Assembly (NCBI RefSeq): GCF_000003815.2
Contig: NC_049986.1
Coordinates: 22,935,301 to 22,999,300, forward strand
Source: Branchiostoma floridae
Lineage: Eukaryota > Chordata > Leptocardii > Amphioxiformes > Branchiostomatidae
DNA: 64,000 nt
Direction: 5' to 3'
Shown: positions 12,209-25,235 of the stretch, one piece after another
How positions within the stretch are numbered: the first letter of the stretch is position 1
Layout: each line of letters opens with the position of its first letter
The notes under the pieces: model-generated
The model's database searches: none
What the model was told of the DNA's origin: nothing
Seen by the model: only the letters and a program-made list of their open reading frames with translations
Program-made: the position numbers and the translations under genes

Positions 12209-12714
12209 CTGATGAGAGCGTTAAAATAAAAACGCCAATAAGGTTAAAGGTTGAACATATCATCGAACGCACAGAATATAGTATCAGTTCAGTATAGTAT
12301 ACCGGACAATAATTTTTTTTTTTCATTTTTGCTGTTTTGCATCAATTCTGACCTTTGAATATTCTATGCCATTAGTATACGTTTTCTGACATTTTTTGTA
12401 GTCCACGGCATATGTTGAAGCTGCTTTGCTTTCTGGCTGACAACTTTGATGCACGCGTGAATGTCATCCATACAGTCAAATCAACATGGCCTTATTTAGT
12501 AGAAAATGTCTCCATGATGTCTCAAGGGAACAATAAGAACATGACGACCTCCGGAGACAAATGTTCTCCAGGTTTGCAGTAGTCTGACATGATTTCGGAC
12601 GACCCGGAGGTCCCTCCGCTTGGCCTGACCGTCTCGCGTCACTAGGCAGAATAATGAAAGCTATTAAAAGTTAAAATGAGACGTGTGGGTCATGTAGGGA
12701 CAAGCCATATTGTA

Positions 12715-14065
12715 GTGGTACATAATATATGTAGTGTCTCTCCTGACACACCAAATCCATGCTGACCAAAGCCCTTGTTGTAAACGTGGTGGATATACAT
12801 CTGATTGCATGAAATGTATACTAATTGAGGAATTTGCGAGTCTACTACAGTGTCTACGTGTTACAGTTACTGTAGTAGCAGTGGGTTAGTTAAGTTACAT
12901 TTACTAGCAGGTGTGAAACACAGATAAAGGAGCGTCCATGAACTTTGTCATTAACATTTTACAAATTTGCTGTTCCTCACTTATACATGCTGTACATCCT
13001 GGAAGGATTTGAGTGGTTAATTGCGATTGCTAGATAAGGGTTTCCTTCCCACCAGACGGCGATCGCGCTGCGTTCTTTGAGAGACTTTGAGACTTTGCGC
13101 TGCGTTCTCACTTCGACGTTCAAAGGATGTGCACAATCTTCGATTTCATCCAGGGAGTATTCTTGGAAATACAACAAAACGCGCAAATCTTTAAAACATT
13201 CCTTGTTTATTTTTCTACACTATTCGTTGAACGATCTGTCAATTGTTTGTCGCAGACAGAGCGCGCAACAGCGCCGTCCTTGTGGAAATAGGGTAAAAAT
13301 AACCTTATTTTAGCCAACCGACAAAGTGACGACCTTAATTTGAAATGTGTGTATCAAGTGGAAATCTAATAGTATAATATCTGGAGATGCGGTTGTTGGT
13401 AGTGCATTGCAATGTAACACATTTTGCTAAGTATGCTTAGCTTGCTCAGGGGCATTGTTCAACGTGCATAGTATGTATATTGTTTAAGACATTTCCGAGT
13501 CAAGCCACCGTTTGTGAGTGGGTCACTAGGTTCATACTTTACTACCAGGTGTAATGCACAGATAAAATACAATCCATTATCATTGCTGTTAACATTTTGA
13601 TTATCTGCTGCAACTTTGTGTGAGCTTTTTTTGGAGGGGGGGTTGCCAGCTAACTCACGTAATTTCTATTAACCCATCAAATGATGACCTTAATCTGAAA
13701 TGTGTATTAATTTAAATTCTGATCGTATGATATTCCTGGAGAGACGACTGTGGTTATACATAGTAATGCAAAACATTTTGCTGAGTACACTTGTAAGGCT
13801 TGCTCATGGGCATTGCGCGGCCATCTGTTTGATCCAAAGAAGGGCAAGGACTGACTTTACATAATACATGTACTTAATAGTGCCTCTCCTGACACACCAA
13901 ATCCTTGATGACCAAGGGCCATGTTGTAAATGTGATGGATATACATATGATTGAATAGAATTTAGTTGCGGTTATGTATTGTAATATAAGCACATTTTGC
14001 TGAGTATACTTAGCTTGCTCATGGGCATTCCGCGGCCTTCTGTTTGATCTAAAGAAGGGCAAGGT
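12715..14065. repeat. Old, diverged tandem duplications
   Basis: Related blocks recur: CTCTCCTGACACACCAAATC at about 12739 and 13884. ACATTTTGCTRAGTAYRCTT plus GCTTGCTCAKGGGCATT recurs at about 13416, 13768 and 13988. GATGACCTTAATYTGAAATG recurs near 13328 and 13682. The pattern suggests a degenerate array with a basic spacing near 350 bases, interrupted by a family B inverted-repeat element at 13038-13293. Confidence 0.55.
13038..13293. mobile_element. Family B inverted-repeat element (MITE)
   Basis: The left end CCAGACGGCGATCGCGCTG and the right end GCGCCGTCCTTGTGGAAA are inverted copies of the family terminus (CCTTTCCACTAGACGGCG). Internal hallmarks are shared with the 60.0 kb copy: a Cys-free, frameless interior with TTCGTTGAACGATCTGTCAA, and a TGTCGCAG motif next to the right arm. 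The left arm carries an extra internal repeat of GAGACTTT / GCTGCGTTCT. Size and lack of coding capacity fit a non-autonomous DNA transposon. Confidence 0.75.
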
Positions 14066-16370
14066 CGTCGCGTCCTTGCAAATTGCCCGGCCATCTGCGA
14101 CAAAATCAACACGAGGCACCGGGGACGTTTTCATGGAGCTTTCCATTCGCCTGCAGATGGCAGAAGGCGCGGTTGTAAAATCACAGCCTTTTTACCGTGA
14201 CGGGGGATAAATATAAAAGTAAACAGAGGCCGTTCTGTTCGCGACGCAAGATTTAATATTCAGTGTTCTGAGAGTCAAGCCGTCTAAAACCGGGGTTTAT
14301 CCACCTTATAAAAAAAGGCTGGAATGTTTATGACGAGTGTGCCATAAAGCCCACGGATAAAGACTGCACTCACACCCGTAAAACTGAGAAAAGCTCTTAG
14401 ATCGGGCATACATAAGAAAGAAATTTTACTGTTCTTTTTTAGATGGGGAATTTTGATGACGGAAACTCATTCCTGCGCAAATGGCGTGTCGTATATACTG
14501 CACGTAACCACGACCGACGTGGCTTTCCGCTGAGTTATCTGGCGGAAAAGTTACGAGGCAATCTCAGCAAATAGCCGGGATGCGACCCCTTGGCTTCTTA
14601 TTTATGCACCCATCGTGGCTTGCTACATTAAGACTATGCGCTCAGGGCTGATGTCGTCGCTACTTAACAGGTCCCGGGACCATTGAAGGCAGTTAGACAT
14701 CATGTGCAGCACGATGGATGGACCGACACTTCATGTACCAACTTTCCAGTAGGAGAGGACCCCATTTGTCATCTACATCCTTAGGTGTGTTCAGAAAGGC
14801 AGATAAAAGTAGCCTCTACCGCTTTTCTTTCTATGGGCTTTGGCGTAAGTTGTGGGCTTTGGGCGAGACTGCAAGCTTCCCCGCCATAAGAACCTTTTCC
14901 GGTGCAAAACTTGGCCGCAATGTGTTAAAAATGGAGATCCCGCCCGCAACAACTTACCCCAAAGCTAACATAGAGCCCAAGATGCCAAGGTGCCCATCTC
15001 CAGTGTAGGATTTCAAAGATTCTTGAAGTAACTTCTTGGATTTCGGTAATTGGTAGTACGTGGCTGAAAACGCCACTTTCTGAACTATATTTGTAGGCAA
15101 CATATGCCTTCATATGAAGCACACTTGCGTCCTTTTCTAGAATACTCCACAAAGTGGTCAAACTGCCTTCTAATTTTTTGGCATCTGCGGTTACAAAGTC
15201 AAGTGCCTATCTCCAAAGGGCAAAACCACGTACCAATGCGATGAAAATTACCGCTTGGGATGTATGCACTTCACTTAGTATTTACGGCACAGAAAAGAAA
15301 ATACAAAATTATGTCATTTCAAGACATCTAGAACCAATGTACTTGGAAACGACCCTTATGTCAAATACGTTTATTGACCTGGCTAATATTGCCTTCTGAA
15401 GTGCTGCAAAATTCTGCCAACAGTTCAGGTATGAAAAACGGGCTGAAAATGTCGACTAACCAAAATTGTATTCCCACCATGATCGCCAATAATTATTTCA
15501 ACCAGCATCTCTGCTTGGACATAGGACATCAGAACAGTTATGGTGCCTGTTTGTGAAATATCGGTTAAGCAGATATAAAATGTTGGCTATACAGAAATAA
15601 AACATTCCCTCAGTTTATTCAGAAGTCGTGTCAGGATATGTACTATGTGTTTTAAAGTTCCCTTTCTGATGAGTATGCTTAGCCACGAGGCTTTCCTTCC
15701 TTCCCAAATGTATGTCTTTTTTATGGCTTTCAGCCTCAGCTATCTTCAAGCTGTAACATTATTGCCCTAAAAATGTAAGTCTTGTTCAACTCGCATTCTT
15801 ATTCAGCCCGCACCGCGAGGCCGACTTCTGCACACGCTTGCTTTCCTGACCCGCCAACCGAATGGAAACTGTAATCATTTAAACGGTCCGGAATGTCCTT
15901 TGATGTTAGGCAGATCGCGTTGAGCGCGCATCTCACAAAGATCAGTGGTTTGAACTTGTAGCAGTCAAACAACGTACGGGCGTTTGATGATGGGGAATTC
16001 CTGGATACGGCTGCTCAAATACAGAAATAAACTTGAAAGTGCACTGGACAGGATGTTTGTGTTTTCTCGACGAGTCACCGTTTGCCCTTGGAATGTGTTA
16101 TACAATAGATGCATGGTGCTGAATTGAAATGTAAAGATGTTAGAATAATTTGAATTTGGAATATCATAAACTGCTTTGTAGTAGGTAATATTTGGTTCAC
16201 TGTAATGTTACACTAGGATTCGATGATTATGAAACTTTTAAAATGAAAAAAAAAAAGAATTCGCTCATCAATCTTTCTTAAGATACTTTTTTTCATGGCT
16301 CCTGAAATACTGCATGAAACGAAACATGCTGAGGCAGATAAAAGGTTTTCAGTAGTATTTCTAAGGGTTA
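14066..16370. other. Gene-free stretch with a GC-richer block at its left end
   Basis: Nothing codes recognisably. About 14150-14700 is richer in GC and free of recognised repeats (see findings). The rest, to 16370, is ordinary AT-rich sequence with short frames lacking any domain. Confidence 0.4.
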
Positions 16371-16374
16371 TATG

Positions 16375-16581
16375 TCACTGCACTTGCGGCACTGCGGGGT
16401 TCTTTCACTGCGGCATTGATGTGTTATTTTCGCTGATTTTTTTTCATAATTTAGATATTCCATAATACGTAAAAGCATGACTTAGACAACAAAATACAAA
16501 AAACGTAAGAAAATCCGTTCGTTAACTCGTTGAGTAATCTTTCTAACCCGCAGTGCCGCACCGGTGCCCCAAATGCAGTGA
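16375..16581. mobile_element. Family C inverted-repeat element, inverted orientation
   Basis: The ends TCACTGCAC-TTGCGGCACTGCGGG and CCCGCAGTGCCGCACCGGTGCCCC...GCAGTGA are inverted repeats. The left arm lacks the GGGGCACC part. The interior, read on the minus strand, matches the 32461-32649 copy (TATTTTGTYGTCT, TACGTATTA, ATCTRAATTAT, GAAAATAAC). No reading frame. It lies just before the second assembly gap. Confidence 0.7.
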
Positions 16582-16610
16582 GGTACCACCTCAAAGCGTC
16601 CTATAATATG

Positions 16611-16719
16611 NNNNNNNNNNNNNNNNNNNNNNNNNNNNNNNNNNNNNNNNNNNNNNNNNNNNNNNNNNNNNNNNNNNNNNNNNNNNNNNNNNNNNNNNNN
16701 NNNNNNNNNNNNNNNNNNN
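16611..16719. other. Assembly gap (N run)
   Basis: 109 undetermined bases directly beside a family C element. Repeat content may have broken the assembly here. Confidence 0.99.
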
Positions 16720-17514
16720 TGCACCCGAAGTTCCGCGACCTATGACCACCCCTGGGCGGTATAAAGGGCCGACTGTTCAGCCTGTAACAAAGTGGCGAGG
16801 ATAGAAACATGGCGAACCCTGGCATCGTGCCCGCAGGGCGACTGCATGGTTGTCTTTCTTAATATAGTTTTGCTATTAGAACCTCATGTACATGTAAATG
16901 TAGTGGCCCAAGAAGTATCACAGGTAATAACTTTAACTTCGGATTATAAGAAAGCCCTCTATGAATCTAAATGTCACGCCAATAAGGATTCATTACATGT
17001 TTTCGGCCTGTCACGACTATATATGAGATAAAGTCGATTTGGCGAAACTTTTTCTTCAAACAGCGGTGCAACAGCTAGTGTATCTTCCGTATTACCTTCC
17101 CGTGCGTGTCGCTTGGGACAACCCCTTTTGAAGGTAGCGTTATTAACAAAAAGGCCAAGGGGTCGATCAGCAAGGAGATCAGCGGCTAAGGCCGGGTTTT
17201 GGATGCACGTCACAGAAGCAATAGTAATGGAGAGAAACATTCGGGGAGAAGCGGCTAATGGAAAACCTGCTCAACGGTGTACAGCGCCATCAACTGTGGC
17301 GGCAATTTCACAAGACAAAGGCGCTTATGATTGCACACGTCAGTCTTGGAGCGATAGAACCCGCCTAGCGAGGATATGCGGACGCCGCGAACTGGTTATG
17401 CTGAACCATAAAAAAAGATGCACTGTTATTAAAGTGCAGTTGATAAGGTGTGAGGAGCGACTTACCACTATGCTGTAAGGTCAGACAAGCATCAGGAGTG
17501 TTGAGGAAAATGAA
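16720..17514. other. Gene-free stretch
   Basis: The longest open frame (121 codons, 17113-17478, plus) is rich in Arg, Ala and Lys. It has no recognisable motif and no splice or promoter support, so it is not called as a gene. Confidence 0.4.
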
Positions 17515-17517
17515 ATT

Positions 17518-17756
17518 GAGGATCAAAATTCAAGAGAATAAGTATAATAATCTTTAAGTGTTACTTTCAAAGTAATAATCTTAAAGTATTACTTTCAAAG
17601 TAAAGGGAATTCCTACGAAATTGAACCAAGTAACTGTTTTTTTTTGTAGGATCAAAATGTCATAGAATAAGTTTCTAATCATCAAATCTTAAAGCGTTAC
17701 AAAGACTTACACTTTAAGGCAAAGTGGTTTCCTGCTAAATTGAACCCAGTAATAAC
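17518..17756 (+). repeat. Two-copy tandem duplication, unit about 130 bases
   Basis: AGGATCAAAAT begins copies at about 17518 and 17648. Both continue with AGAATAAGT, TCTTAAAG, TTAC and CTAAATTGAACC-like text. The first copy also holds a short internal repeat of TTACTTTCAAAGTAA. Confidence 0.6.
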
Positions 17757-20700
17757 TGATAGAAGATTCCTTTTCTGACTCGTCAATACACCTGGACTGT
17801 CAATCCCCTACTTGTACCTAACCAATCCAAACCAAAGCAAACCCTGTGCAATCTTCTCCCGAAGTAGATTTCCTGGGGGAATGTTTTTCAATGAATAAAT
17901 GTATCTGTTAGGACCTCTTCTGCCGATAGTGGTAGTCCTGGGATTTATCAGCGCGTTACCCCTCAGGCCCGTCTGGTTCTGAGAGCGCCTGACCCCATTC
18001 AGCATCCCGTACAAACACGTTAAGATTCCTGAATGGATAAACTTGGAAATGTTTCCATTAGGCCAAGGTAGGGGTTTTACCTTACACTGGGTTAGTTCAT
18101 ATCTGCACTGGGCACGTGTGACTGGAGACGGACGGCGAAAATTGAAACATAACGTTGGTAAAGTAGTACAATGTTACCTCTTAGTAATACCTTTGATATA
18201 AAATGTGTTTTCTGATGACCAGAAGGGTAGACTCTGTTGGTTCTGAGAAAAAGTAGTTCTTGACGTTTTTATCTCAATAATTTCAATTATCATGTAAGCT
18301 CATCAGTGTTGGTAATCATTACCAAACAGATGAGCGTCCATGACAATAAGGAAGATGAAAGGAATTTATTTGCAAGTTCGTGCCCGAGGGCTAATTGCAA
18401 GTACATGGTAATAATATAGAAGATAGACAAGTCACGATAAACAGTTATAATAATATTCTACTCGAATACTAGTGTTGGCTCTTTCTAAACATGTTGGGTT
18501 TGACTTCTATTTTGGAAGCAGAGGGGGACGAAAAGCATAAGTAAACACATTACACAAAGGTAACGAAGTTCAGTCCCTAAATGGTTTGGCAATCGGCAAT
18601 GATAAAGCCATATACTTGAAACACTTCGTGCCCATTTGGTTTGATTTATCATGATTCAAAACAATGGAATAAACGTGAGTCCAAGTCAGATATTGCCGGT
18701 GATGTGACCCAAACATTAACACATAGACATAACATATACACTGAATAACCCCAGAAGCCAAAGCAAGCATTAAATATAATCTAACGTATCAGAATGTATC
18801 ATTTATCACGCAGTAGAGTTGGTGCCCTTGGACCCGATATGTCTCATGAACATGTACATGCTATCACTATGTATATAAAATACAACACGGGGTATTCTGT
18901 ATCGCCCGAGGTACGCACGGTTCGAATAAATACGCACCGGACGGAACACCGATATTGAACGTAAATACGGGTATGATATAAATGAATATAGATTATTCCT
19001 TGTTATCTTAAAGGCCTTATATATTTATTGATGTATATTCTTATCGCAATGATATTGTAAAGTTGATGATTTTATGTGCAGGATTGCAACTTGCAAAGAT
19101 GCTTTTCCACCTGTTTTGCTCCACACACACCCCCCCCCCCTCGACTCAAATGAACAACAACAATTAACATGTGACTGCAGGGGCTGGATCAGCTGCTAAA
19201 CATAGCTCTTCTAGCTGTTTCAGTAACCAATCTTAATTTGCCTCTTGACAAACAACGAACCCTTCGTAAGCAGATTGGCAAATGTAGGTAAGCATTAGTA
19301 TCAAGCCACTGTTTATTATTTGTGTTACGTTGGGTAAAACAAGCCCGGAGTCTCCTTTCTCTGCACGGGAAAATACGAAAAGTTTTTACGGAGATTCAGA
19401 GACCTAAACGTAGTATCAAACTCGTCATGTAATGATACGTGCGTTAAACTGCACAGTTTGACTAACTCCTGCGCGCCATGTCTAATTATGATACATTACT
19501 GTTACAGCGACGCCATCCTCACTTACCGTAATCATCTATTTATGAAGGTCAGAGTTCTACTTATTTCTGTGAGGTTGCATTCTCACTGATTGGGTCGCAA
19601 AGCATAATTGAATCATTTTCTACATAAAATGAATCTACATAAAGTAATAATACCGTGGCTAATAAAAAGAACACGGGCATGCTTTATAGAACGAAATAAT
19701 GAAAGGAATTAACCTGTCACGTAATTTGATTAGAGTGAATACGCCAAATGGATTCTAAACCCAAATAGTGTAACACGGTAAATGACCGAGCTTTACAGCC
19801 ATTTACTTTTTCTAGGCATAGTTTTATCGTGTTTTGGTGACTGGGAAACATTAGCCAACCCAGGTATTTTATACAATCATGCTTCACGGTAATGTTCCAA
19901 TGACTTACGAACCCTTTGTTATGAAATTACTTGATACCTGAAATAATTGAAATTACAATTAAGGTAATATTTTAGGAACATTTCTATTTAGTAATAAGTG
20001 AATGTAATTGATACATCTTTTTACATTTGTGTGTTTTATTGTCTTTAAGTCACACTCGTTTTTCCATGATGTTCCCATTAATAACTCAGGGTAGCAAAGA
20101 TACAATTTAGGACGCAGTCCAGTGAGCTGTATTATACTCTGTATATGCACTACAATACTTTGTCAGCTTATTCATAGTGATTTTGTACTCAAAATTATTT
20201 TGATAAAGCATTATGTGTCACTACAACATGTGTATTTTTTTACTTTAAATATTGATCATGTACAACGTGGAGGCAATCAATACATACTGATGAATGTAGT
20301 AAGACTATTGTCAGTGGTACAATGCGCAAAAGCTGACATTCAATCGTGATTTGGCAGTGCCTATTAATTGCAATATTATACGATAAGCTACCAGAGTAGC
20401 ACGGTTTCATATTGATGTCACTCAGTGCTAAGGCAATACAACGTTCTCTCTAATAGCCAACGTTCTCTCTATTATCCATCCTCATTAAGAACTTGGAATC
20501 AAACCAATATTGATAATTTCTTTGGCATAGATAAAGACAGTGACAGGAAGATATTAATCTGATATATTTTTTATGATATCGCAGGAGGATCAACTTACGC
20601 AATTTGTTAAGCATTTTATTTTGACTTTCTGGCGCAAACTGGACGAAAAAGCCGTCCTTTAACTTAAGTATCATCCCAATTGGGTGGATGATAATGTGCA

Positions 20701-21040
20701 CGGATGATGTCGAATGATTTATATTCATCACACATGGCAAGCACTAAGTAATTAAGGGCCCTGACACACGTACAAATAAAATACGTACTTGATATAGCCA
20801 TGCACTTTTCATGCGAAATTCAGATTACGGACAAAGTTGTCTTTGATCCTTGTCAAAAGTTTGTTCAGTCACAGCCTGCTTGCAAATTCTAAACTAACAA
20901 AACCGTATACAGTAGTCAAAGACCAATGTGACAACTCTACTACTAATGGCGATCAGAATAAAGCCAATGTGATTTTGTGTAGACACATGGAAGGACTCAC
21001 AATATCATAGATATCTGATACTTTAAGTCTAGGACCGTAC
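17757..21040. other. Gene-free, AT-rich stretch
   Basis: No gene recognised. It contains a perfect 17-base palindrome TTGGTAATCATTACCAA (18309-18325), a LINE-like 3' end (see 18365-18410) and a homopolymer C run near 19127-19140. Confidence 0.4.
18365..18410 (-). mobile_element. LINE-like 3' end fragment, minus orientation
   Basis: Read on the minus strand it gives TACTTGCAATTAGCCCTCGG, then GCACGAACTTGCAAATAAAT. This is a short unique 3' terminus ending in an AATAAA-type tail. A second copy lies at 21286-21325. No coding part is present. Confidence 0.4.
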
Positions 21041-21045
21041 CTGTT

Positions 21046-21288
21046 AGCAGCTCCACCTACCTGCAGTACCAGAGCCAGTCAGAGTTGCCCCCAATAAAGT
21101 GAAAGATCGTAACCAAAATGTCGTTTTATAGATTACTTGTTGTATAAATGAACGTTTATCATTTTAGCAGCGACACCTACTTGCAGTACCAGAGCCAGTC
21201 AGAATTGCCCCCAAGAAAGTGAAAGATCGTCAGCGAAATGTCGGTCTTTTATAGATTACTTGTTGTATAAATGAACGTTTATCATTTG
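21046..21288 (+). repeat. Two-copy tandem duplication, unit 120 bases
   Basis: AGCAGCKMCACCTACYTGCAG starts copies at 21046 and 21166. They share AGTACCAGAGCCAGTCAGA, AAGTGAAAGATCGT and TAGATTACTTGTTGTATAAA with few differences, so the duplication is fairly young. The second copy runs into the LINE-like 3' end at 21286. Confidence 0.75.
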
Positions 21289-21325
21289 CAAGATCATGCC
21301 CAGAGGCTAATTGCAATTACATGGT
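21286..21325 (-). mobile_element. LINE-like 3' end fragment, second copy
   Basis: TTGCAAGATCATGCCCAGAG followed by GCTAATTGCAATTACATGG matches the 18365-18410 fragment with several substitutions. It begins exactly where the 120-base duplication ends. Confidence 0.4.
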
Positions 21326-22516
21326 GGAAACATGGGACATAGATGTGACAATAAATTGATCAACATAATCCCAGTGTTGCCTATTTCTAAGAACTTATTC
21401 AGTGAGTCATACCGACCTGATGAAGCTGTACACGGATCACAGATATATCTACCGAATGGAATCAGCTCCAAGCTCTACACATATTCACCAACCCCCGTCT
21501 GAAGACTGACCCCAGAGCAGCCATATACTCATCTTCTCAAGTGCAGCGAAATAAATAACCGTGTTCTTGGAGGAAGACGCCGGATTGATTGCTTCTGCAC
21601 CGGCAGCCTGATCCACACAGACGGCAACTTAATCTGCTCGCCGCTGACCTTTGCCACGCTTTTATTTCAATTCTTGTCTTTAGACGACGGATGTGGCAGC
21701 TTTCCAAAGAGGCATCCAGTGGCTTTAAGAAATATAATTATGTACAGATCGGTAAACTGCCCACAGCATTTGATCATATTCCAATCCTGGAAAGTACGGA
21801 AATCCTAAACTCCTAAAGTAAGTAGATGCGAGGGTTGGTAATAAACTCTGTGCGAGGTCTTCCTACTCATGTACCTTCATGTCAGGTTGAAGGATTCGTG
21901 TAGAAGTAACTGACAAGGATCGAACGTGCAGCGCATTGAAACGCCTGTATGCGCCAACATGCGGTATAAGGTATAGCAGTAATTAATGTCAGCATCAGTC
22001 GCTCCCATCGGGAACATTAGATCGCAATATACTCACTATGTTTGCAGTTTGTTTCAGTCAGTCATTAAATTTCCAGTGAAGAATGATTTGTTTGGATGTT
22101 AGCCAATTTCGAACTGTACTTTTAGTGTCCATTTCGTTCGTGATCGATCTTAGCGTTTCCAAACGACAGGCAATATCAAGGGTAATGAATACTAAGTACT
22201 AGCACTGGAGTAACAACTCAAATTATACTTCGGATGTTGAAAAATGAAAAACGACTTTCTGTTTGGCTCTAACGCTGAATAATGTCGGTTTAAAGTCTAC
22301 TTTTAACGATTAAATCGTGGCCTATCGCCATGTCATCAATCAACCAATTTAGCTTCACCAAATAGAAACAGTTGGTAGATGATAGATCGAAGTGCCAAGA
22401 CGAGTGTGAAGATGTTATCACATGGATGCCAAAGCTCTCAACACACTTTTTAAACACTACGTTTTAGATAACAAGAGTTTTAATAAACTTTTTATTAATT
22501 ACAAGCATGTAGATGC
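21326..22516. other. Gene-free stretch
   Basis: No recognisable gene. Short frames at 21311-21816 have no domain. No repeat was identified by eye. Confidence 0.4.
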
Positions 22517-22663
22517 TAATCTCCAAGCAGATCCGACGATGGTATAAGATTAACAAACTGGCCAAGGAGTGTAGTGCCAAAATGTGTCCTTTTGCCTTGA
22601 CCTGGAGGTCAAGGGACTAGGTAGGTAGGTAGGTATGCTACCGTAGGATCTGCTTAGAGATTA
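22517..22663. mobile_element. Family A foldback element
   Basis: It starts TAATCTCCAAGCAGATCC and ends GGATCTGCTTAGAGATTA, inverted copies of each other. It is 147 bases and non-coding. The interior contains a GGCCAAGGAGTG...GCC core related to the other copies, plus a small (TAGG) run near 22617-22636. The small size and terminal inverted repeats define a MITE or foldback element. Confidence 0.8.
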
Positions 22664-23870
22664 GTAAACACGCCAACCAGTGATTACCATACACTAGCCC
22701 AATAACTAAATAACTAGAAGGAATCATGGTCATACCAGTATAAGGCAGATTAGCCCAAGATTGACATGTTTTCGAAATTAGGCTTTTGACATTTAGCACG
22801 GAATGGAATTTGCTGTTAACAAAAATACTCTATAGGCTTCTCAACTAGATAGCATCAAAAGGCAATTAGCTGTATGAATGAATGGTTTAGGAATGTCGAT
22901 GTTCATGTATAGCCAGCCACTACCGAATGGCAGTTACACGAACTATATACCCTTCTCCAATTTTGTGTACTGATAGGATTCACCTCCGATTTAACAAAGG
23001 CTTGCTGTCATACAGTGAAAATAGATTGTCACTTTTGCAATTTTTGCTGTTCAAGATGACACAAGATGATACGAGATCCATTTATAATGTATGAAGATAA
23101 AATTAGATCATGGATCATCACAGTACCGCTGGGATATTTCCTCCCTCTAAATAAATATTGACGGACATGACAGGGGTGCTGAATTTGATATGCTTAAATC
23201 GGCCAAGATGGACATACGACTCATTTAACCGACCTCCTACATTTGTCTCTTAGAACATTTCTTTATGCCTTAGGGCTGAAAATATTTATTTCTGCATACC
23301 TGCACTGGTGTAGGTAACATTGAAGATTCCTTGCACCAGAAACATTTTTACCCGCACCACTCTGAATTTAGGAAGTATGGATCATACTAGAATTGTTGAG
23401 GAACCATTGCTTTAGAATTTATACTTAATAGGTGGTAACAGTCAGTGCTGCTAATAACAATCTACATACACTTACATATACGTCATAGGACATTTATTAT
23501 GTATGCATCGACCAGTGCAGATAAAGTGCAGGTAGACACCAGTAGCACCTACACTAATCTGCATATATAATACAAGTGGTATTTTAAGCCCTGTGCCCAT
23601 ATTGGAGACATACAAATTTCGGCGTTGGTCCATGTTTCTTCGCTCTGTCGAAACAGTATCGAATCCATCAGCTTCAAATGTCAGGTAAGATTGCTTCTTG
23701 GAGCAAAATGTGTTTTTGGCCCCGCAAGGTATCGTTGCCTTTAAGATCATGTTTTTAGATTGCGTTGGTATTGGAAAAATCAAATGTGAAGACAAAATAG
23801 TCTGGGCGTTGTTTCACAGATTTTATAACAGGTCTCACTTGTAGGATCTTAGGCTTGAATATAGTTGGTT
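22664..23870. other. Gene-free stretch
   Basis: AT-rich and without a recognised gene. A text near 22915-22955 (CACTACCGAATGGCAGTTAC) faintly resembles the LINE 3' UTR at 30710-30766 but is too diverged to call. Confidence 0.35.
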
Positions 23871-23880
23871 TAACATCATT

Positions 23881-24520
23881 TAGCATTGTAAGGGGTTTTG
23901 TCGATACTTTCGAGGCACTACAAAGACGTTTTTATGTACTATTGCTTCTGGATTATATTTATACAGTTTATGAATAGTATACACCTTGCGCAATATGATC
24001 TTTACCTTACACTGTATCTGTTACAAATGTTGCGGAATACACTTTGATTTATTCAAGCTTATACAACGTACAGGCATTATCACCAAGTCTACAAGCCACA
24101 AGTACCCGATAGCAGCTCATCTTTGAATCCATATAACTATTTTGCGTTATGATCAGGAAGCATTTGCCTGGTAGCTATTCTATTAGGTCATAATATATGA
24201 CACTCTTACCTCTGTCATCATTGTTCTATTTTAGCATGGTAAGTTTTTTGTAGATATTTTCGAGGCAAAGACGCCTCATATATTATTGGTCCTGAATCAT
24301 ATTTATACACTATACATAACTCTACCTTACATTGTACCCGTTACAAGTATTGTGCAATAAACTTGGACTTGTCTTGATTTATTCAAGCTTATACATCGTA
24401 CATGCAATATTACCAAAGACAGAGTGTACAGGCCACATATTTACGGCAGCGGCTCATCGTGGGATCTACGAAACCATTTTGCGTTATGACCAGGGAGCGT
24501 GTACTGGGTATCCGCTCCAT
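23881..24520 (+). repeat. Two-copy tandem duplication, unit about 350 bases
   Basis: Copies begin at about 23881 and 24232 with TAGCATKGTAAG. They continue with TTTCGAGGCA, ATTTATACA, TTACCTTACA, TGATTTATTCAAGCTTATAC and TTTTGCGTTATGA in the same order. Several small indels show moderate age. Confidence 0.7.
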
Positions 24521-25004
24521 TGATATAAACCAAGGTAAGGGACACTACTGCCCTCAATATTTGCCGCAGAGATCGTCTCAGACGGAGCAGCCATAATCAT
24601 AATGGAGCGCGACACGAACTGTCGGCAGCTAATACGACGCGGATTCCCGAAACGGCGTTTAACAGGAGGCTAATCACTCAGCTAACCAACTACCCCCTCA
24701 ATCCCCGGCCTATTCCACCTTCCTCCAGGCCTGATGAAACGCCGCAGTTCGAGGAGATAATGGCGTCTAGGAAATCCTCTAAGATGCTGAAATGCTACAG
24801 GGAGGGACGAGACGGCTCTCCGTGGTTCCAGACACGTTCTTGCCATCATTACGATAACGCTTGCTCATTTGTCATACTCGGAAGATGCTGTGAAGGGACC
24901 TCCATATGAGTGTTAGTAGGCTATCTAGTAGAAAATTAGTGCTAAATGGTATTGTGAAGGATACTTCAGTTTTTGTACCATTCCTGTGCCAAAGTCATAC
25001 TTAG

Positions 25005-25235
25005 TTATGTGGTGCAATCGGTAAGTTATTTGGCCCCAAAACCAGGGGTCCCGGGTTTAAAACAGCTGATGTGCCCCTATCGTGTGCCTTTGGGAAAGGC
25101 GCTTTTACATGACTTTCCTCACTTCACCTAGGTGTAAATGAGTACCTTGCATAAGTTAGGGCCGATCCTTGGATAAGACGTTTAATGGGTATTCAGTGTT
25201 TGGGAGAGCCACACCCCAAGTAGGCTATAGAACTT
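25005..25235 (+). mobile_element. tRNA-derived SINE with conserved central domain
   Basis: The head TGTGGTGCAATCGGTAAG...GGGTCCCGGGTTTAAAAC shows diverged A- and B-box-like Pol III promoter blocks. The body has GCCTTTGGGAAAGGCGCTTT, AGGTGTAAATGAGTACC, GATCCTTGGATAAGACGTTT and GGGAGAGCCACACCCC. The same blocks appear reversed at 49090-49357 and 55000-55262. This central body resembles domains shared by SINEs of many marine invertebrates. The family name is not assigned. Confidence 0.75.

Noticed and set aside
17113-17478. 121-codon plus-strand frame
   Set aside because: No motif, no repeat of the frame elsewhere, no splice or promoter context; plausible by chance in a GC-richer stretch.
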